A DNA stretch of 7,018 nt. It comes from Chloroflexota bacterium. GTDB lineage: Bacteria; Chloroflexota; UBA6077; CF-72. The stretch spans positions 1 through 7,018 of the forward strand of contig JAFAPL010001119.1 in NCBI GenBank assembly GCA_019247135.1, written 5' to 3'. The notes below the pieces were generated by a model, which saw only the letters and a program-made list of their open reading frames with translations, did not search any database and was not told the DNA's origin. Shown one piece after another: positions 1 to 5,464 of this stretch; position 1 is the first letter of the stretch, and the number at the start of each line of letters is the position of its first letter. Both the position numbers and the translations under genes were made by a program.

Positions 1-1
1 C

Positions 2-121
2 TCCGACCACACGCTGCGCAACTGGTTGCGTCAGACTGATATTGATGCAGGTCGTCGCCAGGATGGCCTCACGACCGCCGAGCGGGACGAGCTCCGTCGG
101 TTACGCGCAGACAACCGAGCC
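2..121 (+). pseudogene. IS3-family transposase OrfA, C-terminal fragment
   Basis: Reading from base 2, the frame gives SDHTLRNWLRQTDID, then GRRQDGLTTAERDELRRLR and ADNR. This is the familiar IS3 OrfA region joining the end of the helix-turn-helix DNA-binding domain to the leucine-zipper-like coiled coil that mediates multimerisation and pairing with OrfB. The usual continuation through the coiled coil (typically a VLRxEREIL-type segment) is absent: within a codon or two the DNA is already in OrfB coding sequence in another frame. This implies a deletion that removed the end of OrfA, the programmed frameshift zone and the OrfB N-terminus. The start of OrfA lies left of the window. Confidence 0.8.
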
Positions 122-521
122 GAATGCGTTATGGGTCGCCGACATCACATAGCTGCCCACCTGGCAGGGCTTCCTCTTTCTGGCCGCCATCGTTGACGCA
201 TACAGCAGGCGTGTCGTTGGCTGGAGCATGGCTAGCCATCTCCGGACCGAACTGGTGCTGGATGCGCTCGCGATGGACTCGTGGAACCGTCGAGCTGGCC
301 CGGCCTGATCCGCCACAGCGATCACGGCCCGCAGTACACGAGCTTGGCGTGAACTGATCGACTGCAGCCGGTGGACGACGCATGCCCACGCCAGGACGGC
401 GGTCTTCGAACACATCGAGTGCTTCAACAATGCCCGCCGTCGTCACTCGGCTGTCAACTACCTCCGCCCTGCCGAGTTCGAAAGGAGCATGCTCCGCTCG
501 CCCATCGCTGCCTCACCATGA
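120..521 (+). pseudogene. IS3-family transposase OrfB (DDE integrase), broken
   Basis: From base 120 the frame reads PNALWVADIT, the start of the rve core with the first catalytic Asp. It hits an in-frame TAG at 150-152 where the family has Tyr (ADITY), then continues LPTWQGFLFLAAIVDAYSRR and VVGWSMASHLRTELVLDALA. A frameshift near 290-302 moves the reading to frame 2, giving GLIRHSDHGPQYTSLA with the second catalytic Asp (codon 320-322) before TGA at 350-352. A further frame change then gives ELIDCSRWTTHAHARTAVFE and HIECFNNARRRHSAVNYL to the stop at 519-521. The conserved segment holding the catalytic Glu (normally within an ESFF-type motif) is missing between the last two pieces. The protein cannot be made or be catalytic. 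Confidence 0.85.
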
Positions 522-727
522 GCGTCCACAATCTTCGATTGCCTGCACGACATGGGCAGTCCCGTTGGCGCCATGCGTCACGCGGCGCGGTCGCTGGCCG
601 AGGGCGGTGCGGCACCTGGCACGATCGCCACCAACGCTGCCTTGCAAGAGGTCCCCGCGGCGGGTTCGCCCACTTCCGTCGCGCGACGCAGACGCCGTTC
701 AACCCTGTCTTCGAGGCACGTCGATAG
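522..727 (+). pseudogene. Class I SAM-dependent methyltransferase, C-terminal remnant
   Basis: Frame 0 from about 531 reads IFDCLHDMGSPVGAMRHAAR and then SLAEGG. This matches my memory of a class I SAM methyltransferase family whose post-motif region runs FFDxLHDMGDPVGAARHVRxSLAPDG. The reading becomes LQEVPAAG at 642-665, a frameshift near 660-664 moves to frame 2, and GGFAHFRRATQTPFNPVFEA leads to RR and a stop at 725-727. That is the characteristic C-terminus of the same family (GFTRFRRATETPFNLVFEAR type). About 60 residues normally found between SLAxxG and the LREV-like segment are missing, as is the whole SAM-binding Rossmann N-terminus. The fragment starts right at the IS stop codon, so the IS probably inserted in or beside this gene and later deletions joined them. 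Homology is from recognised motifs, not a search. Confidence 0.65.
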
Positions 728-740
728 CTTGTGAGGCCCT

Positions 741-1331
741 TTAGCCCTCTTGCGGACCGGTCAGCCGACGGTGCAGCGCATGCATCTGGATGTCCAGCTT
801 CGTCCCCGCGGATGACCTGACGAGAAAACCATCCTCCGGCTCCGTCCGCACCGAGATAAATGCTGGTCCGCGGCTCTTCAAGATGTCCGGGAGTCTGGCG
901 GCGAACTGGTCAGAGTCATCGAACCTCAGCGACTGCACATAGCCGGCCGCACGAGCCATCTCCGCCAGATCGAAACGCCCTTCACCCGGTAACGGCTGAC
1001 TGCCGGAGGTTTCGTACACCCCATTTTCGAACACGAAGTGATACAGGTTCGCTGGCGCCGCACCGGCGATCGTCACCAGCGAGCCCAATTGCATCAGGAG
1101 GCTCCCGTCACCGTCGACGATGATGACCCGTCGCTCCGGTTTAGCCAGCGCAATCCCGAGCGCAATGGCCGAAGCGGCCCCCATGCAGCCGACGATATCC
1201 AGGTGGTCCGGTATCTCGTTGGCCGGCTCCGGTACCGCGGCGCGCCAGGCGCCGATGGCCTGCTCGGTGGTGACGGTAATGGCATCTCCACGTTCCGCAA
1301 CCAGTGCCGCAATCGCGTCGCGACGGTGCAT
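741..1331 (-). CDS. TPP-dependent decarboxylase beta subunit (sulfopyruvate/phosphonopyruvate decarboxylase-like)
   Basis: This 196-residue protein is the C-terminal, pyrophosphate/Mg-binding half of a split TPP enzyme. Residues 73-77 read DGDGS and are followed by LLMQLGSLVTIAG and, about 26 residues on, Asn103 in ENGVYETSGSQP. This is the GDG(X24-27)N TPP motif in the form typical of sulfopyruvate decarboxylase ComE and phosphonopyruvate decarboxylases. The upstream block IVGCMGAASAIALGIALA (46-63) is the usual glycine/alanine helix before the motif. Its length fits a separate beta chain. The ATG overlaps the alpha stop by one base (TAATG), implying translational coupling and equimolar alpha-beta assembly. 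It should act with the alpha chain as a cytoplasmic 2-oxo acid decarboxylase. The true substrate is not visible; neighbours suggest a product of carboxylate oxidation rather than coenzyme M or phosphonate synthesis. It is the last gene of the minus-strand operon. Confidence 0.85.
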   Translation of the reverse strand: MHRRDAIAALVAERGDAITVTTEQAIGAWRAAVPEPANEIPDHLDIVGCMGAASAIALGIALAKPERRVIIVDGDGSLLMQLGSLVTIAGAAPANLYHFVFENGVYETSGSQPLPGEGRFDLAEMARAAGYVQSLRFDDSDQFAARLPDILKSRGPAFISVRTEPEDGFLVRSSAGTKLDIQMHALHRRLTGPQEG

Positions 1332-1864
1332 TATTCGCTCGTGGGTGCCCCGACCAGGACCACGGCAGGTCCGCTGTGTTCGACGCTGTGGCGGTATGCC
1401 TCTCGCAGTGCCGGCAGTTGCTCCGGACCTTCCATCGGAAAATAGGCGACGCCCCACGCGTCGAGCGTCGGCTCGATGACGTTGATGGCGCGAGCCGCAT
1501 TCTGCCGCGCGGTGCGCGTGATATCTCGACCGAAATAGCCGACGAGCATGCATGTCGGAATGCGGCCGTCCATCGGCAATGCCTTCAGGTTGTTCATCGC
1601 CGCCAACAGTCCCACGTGTTGAATGGAGATCACCGGCCGTTGGCCGCCAATCCAGAGTCCCGCGTGGATGGCGATCGCTTCGTCTTCAGTGCACGCGGTC
1701 AGGACGCGGATTCTGGATTGTCGGGCGAGCGCGGCCAGCAGTGTGCGCTGGTGTGTATCAGGAACGTTGATGACATGCGTTACATTGAGTTCGTAGAGCA
1801 CGTCCAGGATCGCGCCGGCCGAGACGGGCCGGGCGACAGCTTCCGCCTGAGCCACGCGAACCAC
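1331..1864 (-). CDS. TPP-dependent decarboxylase alpha subunit (sulfopyruvate/phosphonopyruvate decarboxylase-like)
   Basis: This is the pyrimidine-binding half of the split TPP enzyme, 177 residues from the GTG chosen here, close to the roughly 170 usual for ComD-type chains. The family fold is seen in SAGAILDVLYELNVTHVINV-PDT (15-37), then ACTEDEAIAIHAG (57-69), where Glu60 aligns with the TPP-activating Glu, and GGQRPVISIQHVGLLAAMNN (73-92). The last block differs from the common QNSG/QSSG-x-GN form, having QHVG. The start is uncertain: GTG at 1864 leaves a 125-nt gap after tcuB, while in-frame GTG at 1855, GTG at 1918 and TTG at 1957 are alternatives, the last giving 208 residues and only 32 nt from tcuB. 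None has a strong Shine-Dalgarno; 1864 is chosen because family similarity begins just after it. No other gene is seen in 1865-1989. Confidence 0.8.
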   Translation of the reverse strand: MVRVAQAEAVARPVSAGAILDVLYELNVTHVINVPDTHQRTLLAALARQSRIRVLTACTEDEAIAIHAGLWIGGQRPVISIQHVGLLAAMNNLKALPMDGRIPTCMLVGYFGRDITRTARQNAARAINVIEPTLDAWGVAYFPMEGPEQLPALREAYRHSVEHSGPAVVLVGAPTSE

Positions 1865-1989
1865 GCTGCCATGATAGCTGGACCCCGTTGCGGAGGGCTC
1901 ACGGGGCAACTCGGGCACCAGTTCGCGGGCTACCGCTGTTGCGTCCAGATTCTTCAACCTGGGTTTGATTGCTCTGGCTAGTCGAAGCG

Positions 1990-3087
1990 TCAGCCCGCAA
2001 GAAGCTCCTGCTCGGATTCGACGGCGTTGCGCACCAGCGCCGCGTAGCGATAGGCAGCGTGGACGAACTTGCCATACGGCATCGTCAGGAACAGCCCGGC
2101 AACCAGCCCGAGGTGCACCGCCAGCAGGCTCCCCATCTCCGCCGAGTCTCGCCTGACCAGCAATGCGAGTCCGGTGACTGACGTGAAAAAGAGCAGCACC
2201 AGGAAGGCAACGTCCATACGCTGCATCCGTTGCGCCGCCGCGGATCGATCGCTGTGCCACTTCTGCCACAGGAGCCCGGCACAGCCAACGCCGAGCATCA
2301 CGCCGCCGACCGTTCCCAACACGACGACCGGGTGGTAGAGCGGATACGGAGCGGGCACGCCGAAGACGTGGTCGGTGATCGCGGCGAGCGTCGTCGAGGC
2401 AAGATCCAGCAGAAAGCCGTAGAAGACCAGGTGGTGCAGCCAGCGGCGCTGCTGCGAGAACGCCGTGGTCGGATACGTGCAACCAACTCCCTCGCCGCCG
2501 AGGTACCGCAGCCCGAATGCGTCGGCGCTCGCGCGCAGGAATGCGGACAGGCTCACCACCTGCTGGAGTCTCGCGCCCGTCTCACGCCAGAAGTGGTAGG
2601 TACTCGCGGTGATCGCGCCGATGACATAGGCTGCGATGACAAGGCCCGCCGTCACCATGACCGCGTACGGGATGACTCGGTAAAAGGAGCCCGCCCCAGT
2701 TTGTGGCGTGACGAGTGCGCTGGCGCCCGGCACGGCCAGGATGTACAGCAGGACGACGATCACACTCAGGCTCACCGCAAGCCAGGTGCGACCGAGCAGG
2801 CTTCCGATCAGGCGCGGGGCTGCGTATTCGTGGTAGGTCGCCGTCCGCAATTCCGCGAACACCTGAGGTGGATTTACGGCGAACTGGTGCGGCGGCGCGT
2901 ACTGGCAAGCGTACAGGCAGTCGCGACAGTCGTGGCAGAGGTTTGCGAGGTACACCAGATCTGCTTTATCGAACGCCGAGCGCCGCTCCATCGCCGGCCA
3001 GACCGCGCAGTACCCCTCACAGTAGCGGCAAGCGTTGCAGATGATCATCTGCCGCGCCGCTTCCTCCACCAGTTCAGGCAGCGGCAC
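1990..3087 (-). CDS. tcuB: TcuB-like 4Fe-4S/membrane electron-transfer protein
   Basis: This 365-residue protein resembles TcuB (CitB), which passes electrons from the flavoprotein TcuA to the membrane quinone pool during tricarballylate oxidation. The N-terminus holds two ferredoxin-like cysteine clusters: C17-x2-C20-x2-C23-x3-C27 (CNACRYCEGYC) and C51-x2-C54-x2-C57-x3-C61 (CHDCRDCLYAC, followed by QYAPPHQFAVNPP), enough for two 4Fe-4S centres. From about residue 100 on there are roughly six hydrophobic helices, with candidate haem-ligand histidines in WLHHLVFYGF, LYHPVVV, LAVHLG and KFVHAAYRY. The GTG start at 3087 overlaps the end of tcuA by 14 nt and has a GAGG nine bases upstream; it places the first cluster at the usual distance from the N-terminus. 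Length is close to the family norm. It is a membrane partner of the adjacent flavoprotein; the overlap argues for coupled expression. Confidence 0.9.
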   Translation of the reverse strand: MPLPELVEEAARQMIICNACRYCEGYCAVWPAMERRSAFDKADLVYLANLCHDCRDCLYACQYAPPHQFAVNPPQVFAELRTATYHEYAAPRLIGSLLGRTWLAVSLSVIVVLLYILAVPGASALVTPQTGAGSFYRVIPYAVMVTAGLVIAAYVIGAITASTYHFWRETGARLQQVVSLSAFLRASADAFGLRYLGGEGVGCTYPTTAFSQQRRWLHHLVFYGFLLDLASTTLAAITDHVFGVPAPYPLYHPVVVLGTVGGVMLGVGCAGLLWQKWHSDRSAAAQRMQRMDVAFLVLLFFTSVTGLALLVRRDSAEMGSLLAVHLGLVAGLFLTMPYGKFVHAAYRYAALVRNAVESEQELLAG

Positions 3088-4465
3088 AGCGTGCTGCCTC
3101 GCGTCCGGCGATGCGGCCGAACACGGTACCGATCGTCAATCCGAAACCAGCCAGATAGCCTTTGCCGAGGATGTTTCCAGCCATCACCTCACCGGCCGCG
3201 AAGACATTCGACGAGGGTTCCCCGGATGAGAAACAGACTCGCGCGCACTGGTCGACCTTGACCCCCATATACGTAAACGTCACTCCGGTTTTGAGCGGAT
3301 AGCCATAGTACGGAGGTTTATCGATCGGGATGGCCCAGTGGCTCTTTGGCGGGCTCAGTCCTTCCGTGTGGCAATCGTCCAGGATGGACGGATCGAAGGT
3401 TCCCGTCTTTGGGAGGGACGCGTTGTAACGTTCGACGGTCTGACAGACGTCGGCTACCCGTAGACCCATCAGCTCTGCAAGATCTGAAAGACTGGCGGCC
3501 TGGAGTGGCGGGAACACTGACGGCATGAACAGGCCCATCGCTCGAGAATCGACGATCGAGTAAGCGATCTGGCCCGGTTGGTCGGCGATCAATTTGCCCC
3601 AGATTGCATAGCGCTTCGGCCAGAAGTCCTCACCTTCGTCATAAAAACGAGCACCGTCCCGATTGACAACGATGCCGAATGGCACACTGTCCAGACGCGT
3701 AACGATCCCGCCGTCGAACGTGGGCGAGCGCGCGTCGAGGGCCACACCATGGAATTGTTTCGGATCCCCGATCGGCTCCGCTCCGTGCTCCAGCAGTTCG
3801 GCGAGTAACGTGCCGGTGTTATATGGCGTCCCGCGGATGATGAAGTTGTCGGCGGCATCGCCCCAGTAGCGTCGCAGCCACTCGATGTTGGCTTCGAAGC
3901 CGCCCGAAGCGACAACGATTGCGCGGGCGCTGATCTCCTCCGCACGATCGTCCAGCAGCAGCTCGGCGCAGCGAAAATGGCCATCGGCTATGTCCAGCCG
4001 CTGCACGTTGGCGTTGTACAGCACGTCCACGCCGGTCTGAATGGCGGTGGCGTACAGCGCGTTGACCATCGCCTTGCCGCCACCGAGCATGAAGATGTTG
4101 GTGCGCGCGAGGTGGAGCGTCCCGCGCAGCGGCGCCTGCCACCTCACCCCGTGCCGCATCATCCACGTTTCGATGTCGGAGGAGGCGTGGATTACCAAGT
4201 GCGCGAGCGGCTCCGTGGTCTGTCCGCCGGTGACGCGCAGCAGGTCGTCCCAGAACTCTTCCTCCGGATACGGGCCCGTCACGTAGGCGGAGGCGGCCGG
4301 GTGGGCGAACCGAATATCACGAGTGTGTCGGCTATTGCCGCCGCGCTGCCACTCCGGCGCGGCCTCGAGCAAGGCGACGCTGGCGCCGGCTTCGCGCGCT
4401 GAGATCGCCGCGCACAGGGCGGCGTTGCCGCCGCCGATCACCAGTACGTCGACGTTTCCGATCAC
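3074..4465 (-). CDS. tcuA: TcuA-like FAD-dependent tricarballylate dehydrogenase
   Basis: This 463-residue flavoprotein belongs to the fumarate reductase/succinate dehydrogenase flavoprotein superfamily, TcuA subgroup. TcuA oxidises tricarballylate to cis-aconitate. The N-terminal FAD-binding fold is VDVLVIGGGNAALCAAISAR (5-24), with Glu34 ending the second strand to bind the ribose. It is followed by the TcuA-like GGNSRHTRDIRFAH block. The middle capping domain includes FHGVALDARSPTFDGGIVTR and GARFYDEGEDFWPKRYAIWG. The C-terminal FAD block is NVFAAGEVMAGNILGKGYLA with GFGLTIGTVFGRIAGREAAR. Length matches the family (about 465). No Tat or Sec signal is seen, so the enzyme is cytoplasmic and would meet TcuB at the membrane face. 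The GTG start at 4465 sits just before the Rossmann strand. It is first in the operon with tcuB and the two decarboxylase genes. A relative acting on another tri- or dicarboxylate cannot be excluded. Confidence 0.9.
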   Translation of the reverse strand: MIGNVDVLVIGGGNAALCAAISAREAGASVALLEAAPEWQRGGNSRHTRDIRFAHPAASAYVTGPYPEEEFWDDLLRVTGGQTTEPLAHLVIHASSDIETWMMRHGVRWQAPLRGTLHLARTNIFMLGGGKAMVNALYATAIQTGVDVLYNANVQRLDIADGHFRCAELLLDDRAEEISARAIVVASGGFEANIEWLRRYWGDAADNFIIRGTPYNTGTLLAELLEHGAEPIGDPKQFHGVALDARSPTFDGGIVTRLDSVPFGIVVNRDGARFYDEGEDFWPKRYAIWGKLIADQPGQIAYSIVDSRAMGLFMPSVFPPLQAASLSDLAELMGLRVADVCQTVERYNASLPKTGTFDPSILDDCHTEGLSPPKSHWAIPIDKPPYYGYPLKTGVTFTYMGVKVDQCARVCFSSGEPSSNVFAAGEVMAGNILGKGYLAGFGLTIGTVFGRIAGREAARCAAA

Positions 4466-4600
4466 GCTCCGAACCGCGGGTCAGTATACCGAGCGTGCAA
4501 TCATGCCAAGACGGTCGGACCGGACGCTCCGGGCTGCCAGCGCTACAACGCGGCGCTTGCCCCGCACTACCCCGGTAGGGACTAACATCACTGAGTCGAG
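4466..4600. promoter_or_regulatory. Divergent intergenic control region with two short palindromes
   Basis: These 135 bases separate the two divergent transcription units and should hold both promoters and any operator. Two perfect short inverted repeats are seen: cggtc-g-gaccg at 4512-4522, just upstream of the predicted tcu -35 box, and ctacc-cc-ggtag at 4567-4578, about 22 bases before the permease ATG. Either could bind a dimeric regulator. No regulator gene lies in the window. No convincing -35/-10 pair for the plus strand was found; TTGCCC at 4558-4563 with ACTAAC or TAACAT downstream is weak. Confidence 0.4.
4483..4509 (-). promoter_or_regulatory. Predicted sigma70-type promoter of the tcu operon
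   Basis: On the minus strand TTGGCA (4509-4504) is followed after 15 bases by TATACT (4488-4483). The -10 box is one mismatch from consensus. The spacing is short; with TCTTGG as the -35 it would be 17. Transcription would begin near 4476, only about 11 bases before the GTG of tcuA, giving an almost leaderless message. This fits the lack of a well-spaced Shine-Dalgarno there: a GGAG lies only one base before the GTG. Confidence 0.45.
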
Positions 4601-5464
4601 ATGACCCTCGAGACGTTCGGGCTCCATCTCCTGAATGGCATCACCTTTGGCGCGCTGCTGTTCCTGCTCGCCAGCGGCTTCACGCTGATCTTCGGCCTGA
4701 TGCACATCACCAACATGAGTCATGGCGGGCTGTACCTGGTCGGCGGCTACATCGGGCTGAGCGTGCTCGGGCGGACCGGCAACATCTGGATGGCTCTGCT
4801 GGCATCCGCGGTCGGCGTCGGCCTCATGGGCCTGGTCATCGAGCGAGCGCTACTGCGCCCCGTGCGCAACCGCGTGCTTCCTGAAGTGCTGGTCACGCTC
4901 GGTCTTGCCTTCGTCCTGGGTGACCTGTCACTGGCGATCTGGGGCGGCGACCCGCAGACCATTCGCGTGCCGGGCGTTCTGAGCCAATCAGTAAGCCTGC
5001 TGGGCCTCACCTATCCGGTGTTCAGGCTGTTCATGGTGGTGGTGGGCGTGCTGACGGCGGCAGGCTTGTGGTTCCTGCAGCACCGCACGCTCCTGGGCGC
5101 GATTATCCGCGCCGGGGTCGACGACGCCGGGATGGTCGACGCCATGGGAGTGGACATCAAGCTCGTGTTCAACCGCGTATTCGGCCTCGGCGCGGCGCTG
5201 GCCGGGCTCGCTGGTCTACTTGGTGGCGCGTTCCTGGCGCTGTATCCGGGCGCCGACTCGGAAATCCTGCTGCTGGCCGTGGTGGTCGTCATCATCGGCG
5301 GGCCGGGTAGTTTGCTTGGCGCCATCATCGGCAGCCTGCTCGTAGGCCTGATCGACGCATTCGCCACCGCGCTCGTGCCCGACCTGGTGTACTTCACCCT
5401 CTTTGCGCCGATGGTCATCATCCTGGCGTGGCGCCCGTATGGGTTGCTGGGGAGAGCCACTTGA
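4601..5464 (+). CDS. livH: LivH-like branched-chain amino acid-type ABC transporter permease
   Basis: This 287-residue polytopic membrane protein belongs to the LivH permease family (HAAT-type ABC importers). The N-terminus LLNGITFGALLFLLASGFTL leads into IFGLMHITNMSHGGLYLVGG, the family's hallmark first helices. ERALLRPVRNRVLPEVLVTL is the typical cytoplasmic loop. GVDDAGMVDAMGVDIKLVFN with RVFGLGAALAGLAGLLGGAF is the EAA-like loop that contacts the ATPase, and VVVVIIGGPGSLLGAIIGSL is the conserved glycine-rich helix turn near the end. About eight hydrophobic segments are visible and the length is normal. The ATG at 4601 has only a weak GAGTCGAG before it. It overlaps the next permease by 4 nt (TTGA) and forms a heterodimeric channel with it. 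HAAT systems carry branched-chain amino acids, but also urea, amides and aromatic or other carboxylates, so the cargo is not fixed. Confidence 0.93.
   Translation: MTLETFGLHLLNGITFGALLFLLASGFTLIFGLMHITNMSHGGLYLVGGYIGLSVLGRTGNIWMALLASAVGVGLMGLVIERALLRPVRNRVLPEVLVTLGLAFVLGDLSLAIWGGDPQTIRVPGVLSQSVSLLGLTYPVFRLFMVVVGVLTAAGLWFLQHRTLLGAIIRAGVDDAGMVDAMGVDIKLVFNRVFGLGAALAGLAGLLGGAFLALYPGADSEILLLAVVVVIIGGPGSLLGAIIGSLLVGLIDAFATALVPDLVYFTLFAPMVIILAWRPYGLLGRAT
5449..5456 (+). promoter_or_regulatory. Ribosome binding site deciding the TTG start of the LivM-like gene
   Basis: GGGGAGAG lies inside the end of the upstream permease gene, four bases before TTG at 5461. It is the best anti-16S match near the 5' end and supports TTG rather than the in-frame GTG at 5428, which lies deep in the upstream gene with no such site. 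Confidence 0.6.

Larger units (their letters stand above)
1..521 (+). mobile_element. Degenerate IS3-family insertion sequence remnant
   Basis: Pieces of both IS3-family transposase frames lie in order: the tail of OrfA, then OrfB rve/DDE integrase-core fragments down to the C-terminal block that ends RPAEFER. The element is clearly dead. The OrfA C-terminus and the whole OrfB N-terminus are missing, a stop interrupts the first catalytic motif, the frame changes at least twice, and a stretch around the catalytic Glu is deleted. The left end lies outside the window. No right terminal inverted repeat could be placed, because methyltransferase-like sequence begins directly after the OrfB stop. 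The family call rests on recognised protein motifs; the subgroup is not determined. Confidence 0.85.

Noticed and set aside
731..747. Possible terminator hairpin (gagg ... cctc) after the beta gene
   Set aside because: Only a four-base stem with a nine-base loop and no T-run follows on the minus strand; too weak to call.
1332..1553. Upstream extension of the beta-subunit frame to a start at 1553
   Set aside because: The added 74 residues overlap the alpha gene in another frame, are Arg/His-rich without family similarity, and the ATG at 1331 in the TAATG junction begins exactly where beta-chain similarity begins.
1304..1981. 225-codon open frame on the plus strand opposite the decarboxylase alpha gene
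   Set aside because: The opposite strand has clear TPP-enzyme motifs; the plus-strand product shows no family features.
2230..3261. 343-codon open frame on the plus strand opposite tcuB and the end of tcuA
   Set aside because: Shadow of the real minus-strand genes; the translation is Arg-rich and carries no recognisable domain, while the opposite strand encodes iron-sulfur and FAD motifs.
4558..4591. Plus-strand promoter TTGCCC with TAACAT for the permease operon
   Set aside because: Spacing is 20 bases to TAACAT and the nearer hexamers match poorly; it may contain the promoter but the sequence does not show one convincingly.
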